Source: Drosophila pseudoobscura
Lineage: Eukaryota > Arthropoda > Insecta > Diptera > Drosophilidae
NCBI RefSeq assembly: GCF_009870125.1
Contig: NC_046680.1
Location: 3,038,001 to 3,102,000 of the forward strand
DNA length: 64,000 nt
Direction: 5' to 3'
Below are positions 10,544-21,832 of the stretch, in pieces. Under the pieces are notes generated by a model. That model was not told the DNA's origin and made no database searches. It worked only from the letters and a program-made list of their open reading frames with translations. The position numbers and the translations under genes are program-made. Position 1 is the first letter of the stretch. Every line of letters starts with the position of its first letter.

Positions 10544-11030
10544 TCATTTACAGTCAGTTACAGTGGGTAGGTAGGTAAGTGCTATCGTTTGCAGTCTTCG
10601 TGCTACTTTAATTCTTCTTATGGCATAGATTATTAATATTATCATTATTATGATTCCGATAATCAAGGCCGCATGTCCAGATACATGATGGAACTTAAGT
10701 CCTTTTAAGTCATGATGACCTTCTTTTAACAATTTTATTTCGTTTCTAACTTATGCATTTCTTCTGAATGGTTAATTAATGGTACTGTTAATGGATTCCA
10801 AACAATTTTTGGTATTTTGCTTATATTACTTATATAAAAGGATGAAATTGGCTCGTAGCTTTCTGTTTGAATACTGTGATGAGGTACTAGTATTTTATAA
10901 TCGGTTCGCACAGTACGACCATGTATTATTGTTAAAATTCCTTGTTGCGGAAGATCAATTAGTTCTTGATTTGAGTTACTACATTGAATTCTAGCATTAG
11001 TGTTTACTGAAACTTTGAAGAGCCAACTAC
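10544..11030 (-). pseudogene. Element C env-like remnant (C-terminal ectodomain and membrane anchor)
   Basis: Downstream of the integrase on the minus strand, a degraded frame ends in a typical membrane anchor: a run of about 18 Ile/Met/Leu/Ala residues (around 10600-10660) followed by a short basic cytoplasmic tail (YAIRRIKVARR) and a stop at 10544. Upstream, in a shifted frame (about 11030-10740), is a Cys-containing segment with Asn/Gln-rich stretches. This is the place and layout of the third, env-like ORF of roo-type BEL elements. Only the C-terminal part survives and it is frameshifted near 10740, so it cannot make an envelope protein. Confidence 0.65.
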
Positions 11031-11172
11031 CCTGCCTTTCTAATTCGACCCAAAATGATCATGTCTCTGCTATCTTCCTATACACGCAGTTTGAATTACC
11101 TTTTACTACTACGAGTACTTCTGGTCTCTTTTGGAGTCATTCCTGAGTCTTGCTCTTCTGACTCAATTCCAG

Positions 11173-12355
11173 CTAATGGACAAATTTTAGTTTTAACAAC
11201 CGTTTTAACAACCCGTCTTGATGTTTTATAGTTACTACGCTGACTCTATCGTACCTACCTTTATGTATTTCTTCTATTTTTCCCAAGGGCCATCTAGCTG
11301 GGTGACAGGTTTCATCTTTTATTAGTACAATCTGTCCTGTTTTAATATTCTGCATTCCTATTTTCCATTTATTTCTTTGTTGCAGTGTGTGCAAATAATC
11401 TTCTTTCCATTTAATCCAAAATTCTCTTTTCATTTTCTGAATTAATCTCCATCTATCCAGATTCCCGATTTTTTCATCTGAAATTATCTCAATCGGGCCA
11501 AATATTGGCCTTCCAATTATAAAATGACCTGGTGTTAATATATCCAGATCGTCAATATCATTTGTAGTTGTATACAAAAGGCGTGAATTTAGTACCGCTT
11601 CAATTTGACATAATAGAGTTGACATTTCCTCATAGGTTAAATTATTGTCCCCAATTACCATTTTTAAGCGATATTTCACTGATTTTACCCCAGCTTCCCA
11701 AATACCTCCGAAGTGAGGTCCTGCCGGGGGAATAAAATGCCACTCGATCTGTTCTCTTTCTAATATTGGAACCACTTTTATTTTGTCTTTGAGGGCTTTT
11801 CGGTATTCCTCGTCTAATTTGCGCGAAGCTCCCACAAAGTTAGTTCCATTATCGGAAAAAATTTTTGCACATTTTCCTCTTCTTGAAAAAAATCTTCTAA
11901 GTGAAGCTAGAAATGCATCTGAAGTAAGATCGCTGACTACTTCCAAATGAATAGCTTTTGTCGCCATGCATACGGCAATATATTCCTTATAGGATTTCTG
12001 CCCCCGGTTTTTAGAGCATCGGATATGGTAAGGCCCGGCGAAGTCTACACCTGTATTTGTAAACGGGTGCGACATTGTAGCTCTGTGTTTCGGCAGATTT
12101 CCCATAATTTGTTCTGCAGTATTCTGTCGATACCTAGCACAGTTTTTTCTTTAAGCAATTTCTTAGCCCAAATATCCAAAACTTTCGCTGGATATAGTTT
12201 CGCATCAGATTAATTTCACCGTGCAATGTTTCTTTATGTGCATTCTTGATAATTAAAGACGTCAAGTGACACTTATCTAAAATCAAGGAATGTTTAACCT
12301 CAAATTCCGCGTTGGAGTTTTGCCAACCTTTTTTTTTACCTCCAACTCGTAACAA
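11173..12355 (-). pseudogene. Element C integrase with DUF5641
   Basis: 12355-12134 is the start of the zinc-binding part (CHLTSLIIKNAHKETLHGE, FWIFGLR). 12105-11173 is the catalytic core and C-terminus: TNTGVDFAGPYHIR (first Asp), KIFSDNGTNFVGA (second Asp), HFGGIWEAGVKSVKY (Glu), then DUF5641 blocks LDRWRLIQKMKREFWIKWKE, VLIKDETCHPARWPLG and RYDRVSVVTIK. A frame break separates the two parts near 12120-12134. It would integrate C cDNA with 5-bp target duplications. Confidence 0.8.
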
Positions 12356-12639
12356 TCCGTCTTTATCTAAGAACGGATTTAAGCTTAATAGTTAATTTTT
12401 TTTCTATTTCCTTTTTATTAATTAGGCTAGCTATTTCGGAACCGAATTGGATAGCTTGTTGTTGTCAATACATATGCAATGACTCTTTCTAGTTTATGCA
12501 TACACGAATATTTTTGTAATAATTCACAAAAAATGTTATGTTGTGCTCACAACTAATTTTTCTTCAATTTCCTCTTTTGGCCAATGTTCCTTAGATTTCG
12601 CCAACCATTGAGGCCCTTTTCACCAAATCTTAAAATCTT

Positions 12640-14028
12640 TTAGCTTATCTGCACTAATGCCACATCTGCTGGATTGTCTTCAGTTCTAACGTGTCCCCAA
12701 TTAATTTCCTTAATTTTTCTTACTTCGTCAGTTCGACGCTTGATAAACTTGTCTTTATTGTCTCCATTCTTTATCCAGGCGAGAGTAATAGTAGAATCAC
12801 TCCAGGCATAACACTCTACATAACTTCCAACCGCTACTTTCACCCCTTGAATTAATTTCGCCAGAAGATGTGCTGCACAAAGTTCTAATTTTGGAATAGT
12901 TTTCCGATCCTTCTTTGGATTAACTTTGCTTTTGCTGGCTATTATAATTGTAGAACTATCTACCTTGGCATACACTACGGCAGCATAAGCCTTTTCGGAT
13001 GCATCGGCAAACCCATGAATTAGCATCGACTTATTGTGCTGAGAATTTAGCCATCTCGGTATCCGAATGCTCTCTAACTCTGTTAAACTATTTTTAAACG
13101 AATTCCATTCCCGAGTATCCTGTTCTAATAATTCTTCATCCCAATTTTTGTCTGCTAGCCAAAGTTTTTGAATAAACAATTTTCCGACAAGTGTCACTGG
13201 AGACAACCAGCCTAAGGGGTCATATATCTTGGCTAAGGTAGATAATACTATTCTTTTGTTATTTTTCTTAATTGGTTCATAGTGGAAATTGAACCTAAAC
13301 TCGTCTTTAACCGGTTCCCATTGTAGTCCTAATGTTTTGACGGATTCATTCTCCTCAATGGTTAATACTTTATTTTCTTAGTCATCTCTAATGCCTTCTA
13401 TAATTTCTGAGATATTTGTTATCCACTTTCTTAAGTAAAACCCAACCTTATTAATCTCCCGGGTAACTTCCTTTACATGCTTTTTAGCATCCAGTATCGT
13501 GTCGGCACCTGTCATCAGGTCGTCCATATAAAATATATGGATCAAATATTGTTGATCGTCTTTATCAACATTAATTTGCCGGTAAATTTTTTCAATGTCC
13601 GCCGATATTACAAATGGCCATTTACGCCATTTCACCATAATATCGAAGATATCTTTTTGGACCCTTGGTCCAACCCACATGATATCATTTAAACTTTTAT
13701 TGTTTTTGGTTTTTGCTGAAGCATCGAAAACCGCCCTCAGCTTTGTCGTTAGACTGGAATCTCTTATGACTCCTTGATGGGGTAAATAATATTTCCCATC
13801 TTCTTTGGACTCTACCATATGTCCTAAGTTTTTATATTCATGCATGAACTTTACATAATTTTCTTTTAATGTTTTATTGTTGCTAAGCTTTCTTTCTAAA
13901 CTATAAAATCGCGCTATAGCTTGGGGTTTTGACTCTCCTAGATCCTTTTCTTTTTTAAATGGTATTTTAACCACATACCTACCATTCTCATCTCTTCTTG
14001 TTGTTTCCAAGAAATGCTCCTCGCACAC
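12640..14028 (-). pseudogene. Element C reverse transcriptase and RNase H
   Basis: 14028-13378 carries CEEHFLETTRRDENGRYVV, YYLPHQGVIRDSS, KLRAVFDASAKT, SLNDIMWVGP, VISADIEKIYRQI and the active-site box FYMDDLMTG at about 13520. Between YRQINVD and the MDD box the palm is shortened compared with element D (QQYLIHIFYMDD), so a deletion is likely. 13206-12640 carries the connection and RNase H: LFIQKLWLADKNWDEELL, IHGFADASEKAYAAVVYA, PKLELCAAHLLAKL, AWSDSTITLAWI and TEDNPADVA. Stops and frame changes lie between 13206 and 13378. Confidence 0.8.
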
Positions 14029-14049
14029 ATCTTCTACGTCATTCTGTTA

Positions 14050-15064
14050 ACTTTCCAATTTCCAGAACCGCTCTAAGTCCCCAACTTCAATTGTTGTCGC
14101 CACAATAAATTTATCTCCTTTTAATTTGTTGCAACCGGATATAATCCATCCGAATTCTATATTTTGTCCAAGTAGTCCGTCTATTTTTACTACTCCGTCT
14201 TTTAAAATATGGGAATACAAAACTATCCCAATTATTACATCTACCCTACTTGGATGTTAAAGTTAGGGTCTGCCAACACATAATATTGCCACTTAGTTTG
14301 ATCAATATTGAAAGACTTTAATGGTAAAGCTTTTATCAGTTTCGGAAGAATAATTGCTTCAATATTTAGAGGACCTTTATTATAATCACGAGTTTTTACC
14401 GATAAAGTAACTTTGTACTTTGAAGTGCAAGTTTCTGTAGATGACACTCCACTTACCGCGGTGTTCGCTCTTTTTCGTACTAAGTTTAATATTTGCGCAG
14501 CTTCTTCTGCAATTATGGTACATTGCGACCCACAATCAATAAGAGAGCTCTAAGGTTTTGATAGCCACCATTCCTTGCCCTTACTTTTATAAGTGCTGTG
14601 GCTAAGAACGCTTGTTCTTTTGTCAAGCAAGTGTTAACATTTTCCCTCTTTTCGTAGGGAATATGGAGCATCGTATGATGAGGTTTTTTACAACTCCCAC
14701 ATAAAATTTCAGAAAAACATTTCTTATGCATATCATGCCTACAGCATTTTGTGCAAAGGCGCTGTTTTTTAATAAACTGGCCTCTATCTATCGGACTCAT
14801 TCCATTAAACTTATAGCAGTGAATTATGGTATGTCCTGCCATTTTACATAACGGACAATTTTCTTTTATTTTACCATATTGCACTACTTTTTTCAACGGT
14901 TTCCACTCTTTATCCTGCGACGTGTAAAGAGAAGTGTACCGTTGTTCTAAAAATTCCATCACATCTGGCAATACTTGGATCTCTTTTGTCCTTTTTATAT
15001 GTCTTTCATATAATTGTAAGGTATCTTTGTTGAATTTTTTCAACACAATGTGCGCGAAAATCAC
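14050..15064 (-). pseudogene. Element C gag C-terminus, zinc knuckles and protease
   Basis: 15064-14513 shows a Gag helical segment (KFNKDTLQLYERHI, LPDVMEFLEQRYTSL) and Cys/His knuckles (CPLCKMAGHTIIHCYKF, LCTKCCRHDMHKKC, CGSCKKPHHTMLH). It ends at the protease start, where LRALLLIVGRNVP in this frame and the IDCGSQCTI-like reading in the next frame show a frameshift at about 14515. 14447-14241 continues the protease (VTLSVKTRDYNKG, IILPKLIKALP). A further broken stretch to 14050 holds the IGIVLY and GWIISGCN-like end of DUF1758. Confidence 0.65.
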
Positions 15065-15067
15065 ATC

Positions 15068-15966
15068 AACATCTTCTGTTAAATGTGACTTTATTTTAAT
15101 TTAATGTATTGACTCATTTATAGAATCAGAAAACCATTTAATATGTTTCGCTGAATCGTGATCTAGCATTGGTAAGTATAGTAAACGATTCAGCTGATCC
15201 GCAAAAATTTTTCGCTTATTTTCATACCACTTGGTCAGCAATTCCCAAGCGGCATTATAATTCTCCAGCGGCCCAGTTAAAATGGTGAGCTACCGCACTC
15301 CGTGCCTCACCCTTTATCGCGATTTTCAAATAATTGAATTTTAGAGATGTACTCAGACTATCTCTGTTATGAATTAATTCACAAAATATTTGTGAAAAGC
15401 CGTCCCACTCTTTTTCTTCGCCTGAGAATGTGGGTACTTCAACTTTCGGAAGATCAGGCAAATCGATATCTTCTTTTTTTACCGTTGCCCCTTTAGTATC
15501 CATGCTGTTTTCTTCAGCTATGGTTTGCATCCTAACTTCTATGTTGCTCAACATGCTTTGAATATCAAATTCCAAATCTCCGATCTGATTGTCGAAGCTG
15601 TCGTTTGTTTCATAGCTATGATAATACTCCTCAATTTTTGAGCTCAGTCTTTTAATGAGGAACTCAATTTTTTCCTTTCTCATTCTACACTCTCCCATTT
15701 TAGCCTGATCAAACCTCTGCATGGTTTGCTCTTAATATGTCCTCAGGTTTTCCACTATTCTGATGATTACCTCAGATACTTTTTCTATGCTATTATCAAT
15801 TTTGGGCTCTATGTCTTTCTTCAAAGTTCCAGTCTCCACTGATTGTAACTTTGTTTTTTCTACCTTCTTTTATTGACTCTACATACTTTTTATGTATGTC
15901 CTCTATATTTTTAATTATTTTTTCGTACTGCTGTCTCTTATAGTAGTCATGATCGACTACTCCATA
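15068..15966 (-). pseudogene. Element C gag, main part (continues across the D array)
   Basis: 15722-15255 reads as a BEL Gag: an N-terminal coiled-coil-like stretch (KEKIEFLIKRLSSKIEEYY, FDIQSMLSNIEVRM), then PKVEVPTFSGEEKEWDGFSQ and SLKFNYLKIAIKGEA, which match the DUF1759 Gag core. 15966-15730 is the upstream part in another frame (KRQQYEKIIKNIEDIHKKY). Across the D array the frame joins the N-terminus at 33954-33794 if D and one CCATA copy are ignored, which shows that D entered an open gag. Confidence 0.75.
15962..15966. repeat. Target-site duplication of the D array (CCATA, left copy)
   Basis: CCATA at 15962-15966 precedes the first D LTR. The same five bases at 33794-33798 follow the last D LTR. 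One duplication for the whole four-LTR array means a single insertion site. Confidence 0.9.
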
Positions 15967-16270
15967 TGAAATTTTAGAATAGTTTTTCTAAATAACAATA
16001 CCGAAATTTTGGATGACTGCAATTTTTTTTATTTTAATACGACGAAAGAAAAGGGGTGCGTTCTATTTCAGGGATTTTTCTCGACTTCTTTTCATATATT
16101 CAAACAATTTCTTCTAAGCCTACCTTACCTACGGTGGCAAAGCGGGGCGAATTCGCCAAGAGCGAGAGAACGAGCTTTTATTGCGCTCCCGCTTTGCCCT
16201 AGCCTAACTTACACTAGACTTCATGAAATACTATCCTAATAACAATTATTATAATTCAAATGGCGCTACA
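15967..16270 (-). repeat. D LTR 1 (left end of array)
   Basis: 304 bp, TGAAATTTTAGAATAG to GGCGCTACA on the + strand, so TGTAGCGCC...TTTCA in element sense. Contains the hairpin at 16136-16198. Confidence 0.9.
16136..16198. promoter_or_regulatory. LTR hairpin with nested palindrome
   Basis: GGCAAAGCGGG (16136-16146) is the exact reverse complement of CCCGCTTTGCC (16188-16198). Just inside is a perfect 12-bp palindrome, GGCGAATTCGCC (16146-16157). The arms recur in all four D LTRs except for one change in LTR 4 (GGTTGCAAAGCGGG). A structured transcript end or a binding site is possible; the role is inference. Confidence 0.6.
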
Positions 16271-16297
16271 CCGGCCCCGTTGAACGCCTGGAAGGCT

Positions 16298-18613
16298 TCA
16301 AACCATTGGCAGAAGCGCCAATTTGTGTATCGGCCTCCTGAACGTGGCTCCGCTGCTCGTCCTTAGCTCGACCACTCTGACCCTTCCGTCCTGCCCGGCG
16401 GTTGTTCCGACCACCCTTCCGAGGAGCCACTGTTGAGGGGGCAGGTTGTCCTCGGCGACGATTACTAGGTCGCCTTCCTTTATGTTTGGCTCCTCCTGGT
16501 GCCACTTGCATCTGATTTGTAATCCTAGCACATACTCCCGGGACCATCGCTGCCAGAACATTTGCCTGGCTGACGAGACAAGCCGCCATCGCTTTAAGCA
16601 GCTCAGACCCTCCTGGTCCGGGGTCCTGGGTGCTGGAGGTGCGATGAGTGGCCCGCCTGTCAGCAGGTGCCCGGGAGTCAGCGCGTCTCCGTCGCTTGGG
16701 TCTGGGCTTAGGGGTCCTAGCGGGCGCGAGTTGAGCACCGCCTCGATCCCGACCAGCACGGTCTCCAGCTCCTCTGCGGTGAGGAGAGCGCTTCCGATGG
16801 CGCGTAGGAGTAGACCCTTGGCAGACTTCACACCGGCCTCCCAAAGTCCGCCCATGTGCGGTGCTCGAGGCGGTATGAAGGCAAACTCGCACCCGCTTCT
16901 TGACGCAAATTCGCGTATCGCGTCCGCTTCCGCCTCCATCTTCCTCCGCAGTTCGCTGAAGTGGCGACTTGCTCCGACGAAATTTGTCGCGTTGTCGCAG
17001 TTCACGCGTTGCGGACATCCTCGACGACCGACGAACCTTTGGAATGCCAACAAGAAGGAATTAGTCGTCAAATCGGAGACAATTTCTAAATGAACCGCCT
17101 TAGACGCAAAACAGAAAAATAACGCTATGTAGGACTTATAAGGGGGCCTTCCACGAATTTTCAGAGTCGTATAGACTGGGCCACAACAATCAACGCCACA
17201 TACTGAAAATGGGCGGAGAGCACGGAGCCGGTCTGCGGGTAAGTTGCCCATCATTTGGGTCTGGAGTAGCGGCTTGCATTTAAAGCAACGAATACACGAC
17301 CTAACTGTCGCCCTGCAGACCACCTGAGCATTCACTATCCAAATGCGCTGTCTAAGGATACTCACGAGTGCTCGTGGGCCGGCATGAAAATTCGTTTGAT
17401 GCAGATAGCGAACGTATGTCTGCACAAACTGCGAGCGTTTTGTCAATAACAAAGGAAACTTGGCATTATATGACATAGGAGCGTTAACTAGTCGCCCCCC
17501 AACTCGCAACAACGAAAAAGAGCACCATGTCCCAGCCTCTTCATGGATGAAGGGATTCAAGCGCTGAAGACTGGGGCCTAACTTGGTGCCTTTACGAATC
17601 CTTTCAATATCTTCTTGAGACTCATTTTTCTGTGTTATTTCGACTATTTTTAGAAACGCCTCGTCGTATTCTACGGATGACGGAATTTTTCCAAAGTTGA
17701 GACTTTTGTCTTTGCATTTTCGGATGAAGCGGAACACGAAAACGAACACTCTTAGCAGTTTGAGGTGTGACGAGTATCCCTCGATTACATCCACTAAGTA
17801 ATTTGGCTTGGCCGCGACGGTCAGTCCGACCGATTTCTTCCGACTTTCCATCTGTATCTCTTCTTCGGAAAGCTCGAAGTGTGGATTTCTGGGCCAGCTC
17901 TCTTCTTCAAACTTTAAGAACTCTGGTCCACCAAACCAGATCGACTGCACGATTTCCTCTACGTCACAACCTCTCGAAACTATGTCTGCTGGGTTCTGTT
18001 TTGTTGGCACATGCCGCGACGTAGCTTCACTTGACCACTCTTGAATCTCCGCTACTCGGTTCGCAACGAATGTTGACAACGACGAAGGGTGGGATCTGAT
18101 CCAATGAAGAGTAACTTCTGAATCTGACCAGAATATCATTTTATCAATTGGAACCTTGAGCAGTGATTTGATTCGGTGACAAAGGTCTGCTAGAAGGTGA
18201 GCGGCACATAACTCAAGCCTTGGGAGCGTTTTCGTCTTGAGTGGCGCTACTTTCGACTTTGCAGTCAACAAGGAGACCTTGAAACCTTCTGCAGTCTTTC
18301 TACGGATATAGACGCAGGCTCCATAAGCTCTCATGGATGCGTCAGCAAAGGCATGTACTTGAATCGGTGACATGGGATCAGTATGCACAAATCGAGGTAT
18401 GGTAATCTTCTCCAACTGACCCAAGGATTCTTTTAATAAGTTCCATGCTGTTTCCAAGTTCATTGGAATTGACTCATCCCAATCTAGCTTGTTGAGCCAA
18501 AGCTCCTGCAGTAGGATCTTTCCCTTAATTACTAAAGGACTTAACAAGCCAAGGGGGTCAAACAGCTTTGATGTCACCGATAAGATGTTCCGTTTTGTCG
18601 CTCGGAGACCCAT
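16298..18613 (-). pseudogene. D-int1 RNase H and integrase (771-codon open segment)
   Basis: A long open segment, out of frame with the RT upstream. Order: connection (LFDPLGLLSPLVIKGKILLQ), RNase H-like region (VHAFADASMRAYGACVYI, LPRLELCAAHLLADL, FWSDSEVTLHWI, VPTKQNPADIVSRG), then integrase with an HHCC zinc region (YLHQTNFHAGPRALVSIL, CIRCFKC). The catalytic blocks follow: GVDCCGPVYTTLK, RVNCDNATNFVGA and HMGGLWEAGVKSAKG. DUF5641 closes it (LKRWRLVSSARQMFWQRWS, VIVAEDNLPPQQWLLGRVV). Of the three D copies this one keeps the zinc-region sequence that is altered in the other two. Stop at 16298, beside the LTR. Confidence 0.85.
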
Positions 18614-18628
18614 AACTGACGTGTCAAT

Positions 18629-19430
18629 TTAGAACTTAAAGACGTCTTCGTGTGGCAGCCACGATATTCCTAACGCCTTAGTTGACTCTGAGTCCGGGAT
18701 CGTTATCGGTTTTACTGTGCTCTCGGATGCGGTGACCTCAGGTGAGTTCGAAAACCATTTAGTCAATTCAAACCCAGCGGTTTGAAGAACCTGAGCCACA
18801 TCAGACTTAATTGTCTTTAACTCCTCTACGCAACCAGCACCAGTCAACATGTCATCGACATAGAAGTCGGAGTCGATAACTTCAGCAGCTTTAGGGAATG
18901 AGAGTTTTGCAGACTCACTCAACCTCTTCAAACACCGAATAGCCAAAAATGGGGCTGGTCCAGTCCCATATGTTACGGTGTTGAGCTGGTATATTCTCAA
19001 GGACTCAGATGGGTCCACATTGAGAGTATACTTCTTCTCCACACTATGAGCTGGAATTGTCTATCCGCATCAGCGACCCAGACTTGGCGATACATCTTCT
19101 TAACATCGGCTGTCAAGGCGTACCTGTGTAGTCTGAATCGGAGCAATGTCGAATACAGCTCATCCTGTATCGTAGGACCGACCATCAATATGTCGTTCAA
19201 GGCCACCTGAGAGGACGTTTTACAAGACGCATCGAAAACGACGCGGAGCTTGGTCAACGTGCTTTGAGGCCTCAACACACACTTATGTGGAATGAAATAA
19301 TGTGGAGTTTTGGGGATTGTGTTGTCTGTGGTAGACATGTGACCCATGGAGAGGTACTCTTCCATGAACTCCAAGTACATTTTCTGCAACTCGGGGTCAT
19401 GAGACAATCTTTTTTCAAGCGATAAGCCAG
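18629..19430 (-). pseudogene. D-int1 reverse transcriptase, frameshifted
   Basis: 19407-18997 has HYFIPHKCVLRPQS, LRVVFDASCKTSS, LNDILMVGPTIQDE and LTADVKKMYRQVWV. 19042-18629 has YQLNTVTYGTGPAPFLA and the active site FYVDDMLTGAG (about 18860). A 17-bp insertion relative to D-int2, near 19015-19035, shifts the frame between the two halves. A second break at 18614-18629 (a stop replacing a Gln codon) separates it from the RNase H part. Confidence 0.85.
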
Positions 19431-20456
19431 AATAACTCTATCCATAGCTGTCGCATGGAGAGCATGCGAAGTGGAAGGTTGATTCTGATTGGGAGGAGGA
19501 GAAGAATTCTCTGGGGGTGATGGTAACGCTAGACTTTTATTCGCCACTGTGTACCTATGCAATAAGGTATGGTGTGAGCAGCCACACACTCGACACTTCT
19601 TAGCTTTGCATCGTACTACAGAGTGGCCTGGCTGCAGACAATTGATGCACAAGGATGCAGTTTTTGCGAATTCGAACCTTTGCATTACTGCCAGCCGACC
19701 AAATGGACTGCAATCTGTCAACAAATGGCCTTTCGCATTGCTGTAGCTGCATTGTTGGTTTTTGGTATTCGCGGTGGAACACGCGAATGAGCTCCGATTA
19801 TGCGGCTTGCTTGGCACAGCTTTCTGCTCCTGCTTTGGTTTGTCCGAATTTTCGGCCGAAAGATGCTGATGTCGGCGATTAAGCAACTTTTCACAGTCCG
19901 TCCAAAGTGGCAGTTTGTCATAATCGAGCTGTTCTTCCTATTTCTCTTTGGTCACCGGATCGACTCTGCTCAAGACGAGATGAATAATCATCGCATTCGA
20001 GATCTTTTTATCATCGCCTATCGACAACAACGAACCATATATGGATGAGGCGGTATCGATAAGGTTTCTTAAGGACGATGCTGATTGCTGGGTCATTTTG
20101 GGAAGACTAAATAGGGCAAATAGGGCAATGTGATTTTTAAAGATCACACAATCATTATCGTAGACTCGTTTTAAGCTAGCCATTGCTTTTTCGTAGTTGG
20201 TCTCGGTTACTTGGAAAGCCCTAACTGTTGCCAACGCTTCACCGGAGAGACACGAAAGCAAATGGTTGAACTTTTCGATAATTGGAATGCTTTGGTCATT
20301 ATGAACTAGAGTCTCAAATAAACCTATGAAGTTTTTAAAGTCCGAAAAGTTGCCGCTGAACTGCGGCAGAGCTAACTTCGGAAGGCGAGCACGAGTTGGG
20401 CCACCATAAGCTGGTACTGCCGGTATTGTCTCATCAGCTGTCTTTAATGCGCAAAT
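19431..20456 (-). pseudogene. D-int1 gag remnant fused across a protease deletion
   Basis: 20480-19938 gives the Gag core (RLPKLALPQFSGNFSDFKNF, KFNHLLSCLSGEALATV). 19886-19431 gives the zinc knuckles (CSYSNAKGHLLTDCSPFGR, CINCLQPGHSVVRC, CRVCGCSHHTLLH). A TGG-to-TAG change near 19937 stops the frame between them. The sequence at 19431 then jumps from just before the protease into RT sequence: about 750 bp present in D-int3 (30391-31139), holding the protease and the RT N-terminus, is missing. The N-terminal Gag codons are replaced by an INE-1-like repeat. Confidence 0.85.
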
Positions 20457-20996
20457 TTTGCAATTGGCAAAACCGACCATGAAACCGGTGTGTTAGAGTG
20501 AGACAGAGCGAGAAAGAATGAAATTGTTTTCGTGATTCTGGCTATAATATTTATACGATTGGTTCAGATTTTGCACTCTAAAAGATAAAGTCATCTTCTA
20601 CGATTCTGCGTTTTTAGTTTTCTCGTATCGTCGAAATTGTGGATGCCACTGATTTTCGCCCTTTGTGGGGGCGGAAGTGGGCGGGGCGAAGTTTTGAAAT
20701 ATTTTTGTAGCAGTGACATATCACAGAAGTCTGGATCCAAAACATCGTTGCTCTAGCTCTTATAGTCTTTGAGCATTAGGCGCTGAAGGGGACGGACAGA
20801 CGGACGGACGGACAGACGGACAGACGGACAGACGGACGGACGGACAGACAGACAGGGCTCAATCGACTTGGCTATTGATGCTGATCAAGAATATATATAC
20901 TTTATAGGGTCGGAAACGATTCCTTCTGGACGTTACACACATCTACTTTTAGAACAAATCTAATATACCCCAATACTCATTTTGAGTATCGGGTAT
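20457..20996 (-). mobile_element. INE-1/DINE-1-like fragment replacing D gag 5' end (copy 1)
   Basis: About 540 bp with the features of the common Drosophila dispersed repeat: GAGTATCGGGTATA at one end, a block reading ATATATACTTTATAGGGTCGG, a (GACGGACA)n microsatellite (about 20790-20850) and a GGGGGCGGAAGTGGGCGG block. It replaces about 806 bp of D-int3 sequence (32162-32967: gag start plus part of the leader). A full-length relative with both ends is at 61123-62143. The name INE-1/DINE-1 is from remembered motifs. Confidence 0.65.
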
Positions 20997-21498
20997 AATG
21001 AGTTATATGTGTAGTTATTGCGTCCAAGAGGGTTAGATGTACATATGTATGTATATATGTATTAATATATATGCTCAACTCTAACTACAGCATGCAATCT
21101 AGCTCTACTATGTCATACGTATGTGCCAAGAATTGAAAGCGAGGTGCAATTGTTTCAGCACAAGACAATAATTGCGAGTTTTTTAATCTTTTCGTCTTCA
21201 CTCGAGCTTTCAATTTTTTGCACAAATACCTCTTGGGAAGATAGGAAATTCCAGGTGCTGTACTCCCCTCTTGTTTATATGTAGCTGCAGACTGATTTTG
21301 TTTGGTTTGTTTGATTATTTGCACACACGTCGCGGTCAATTTGGCAATTTAGCTGCCGCACATATGCATGTACATGTATGTATGTATGTATAATAGATTT
21401 TGGCTATTTATCTTTTCTTCACTGTGTCACTGTCACTTTTTGCCTTTCCACTTGAATTAATATGTACGTTTAAATTGCAAGTCCACCCGGGGGCGCCA
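20997..21498 (-). other. D-int1 5' leader remnant with PBS
   Basis: Matches D-int3 32968-33503. The tRNA-Asn-type primer site (GAGTCCACCCGGGGGCGCCA read on +) directly precedes LTR 2 at 21499. No ORF that I believe; short (TGTA)n runs near 21360-21390. Confidence 0.75.
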
Positions 21499-21805
21499 TG
21501 AAATTTTGGAATAGTTTTTCTAAATAACAATACCGAAATTTCTTGGGTGACTGCAATTTTTTATTTTAATACGACGAAAGAAAAGGGGTGCGTGCGTTCG
21601 ATTTCATGGATTTTTCTCGATTCCTTTTATATATTAAAACAATTTCTTCTATGCCTACCTTACCTACGGTGGCAAAGCGGGGCGAATTCGCCAAGAGCGA
21701 GAGAGCGAGCTTTTATTGCGCTCCCGCTTTGCCCTAGCCTAACTTACACTGGACTTCATGAAATACTATCCTAATAACAATTATTATTATTCAAATGGCG
21801 CTACA
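21499..21805 (-). repeat. D LTR 2 (shared between D-int1 and D-int2)
   Basis: 307 bp. It serves as 5' LTR for D-int1 (PBS on its left) and 3' LTR for D-int2 (integrase end and GGGGCCGG tract on its right). Nearly identical to LTR 3. Confidence 0.9.
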
Positions 21806-21832
21806 CCGGCCCCGTTGAAGGCCTGGAAGGCT

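Noticed and set aside
16266..17018. 250-codon Arg/Pro-rich minus frame (and the 192-codon versions in D-int2 and D-int3)
   Set aside because: Alternative-frame shadow of the integrase C-terminus on the same strand.
16446..17093. 215-codon plus-strand frame opposite the integrase (also at 21981 and 27477)
   Set aside because: Antisense shadow of the GC-rich DUF5641/integrase coding region; no motif, and it follows the integrase codon structure.
20780..20860. GACGGACA repeats as a CRISPR-like or satellite array
   Set aside because: Short irregular microsatellite inside an INE-1-like repeat; no spacers and the wrong kind of genome.
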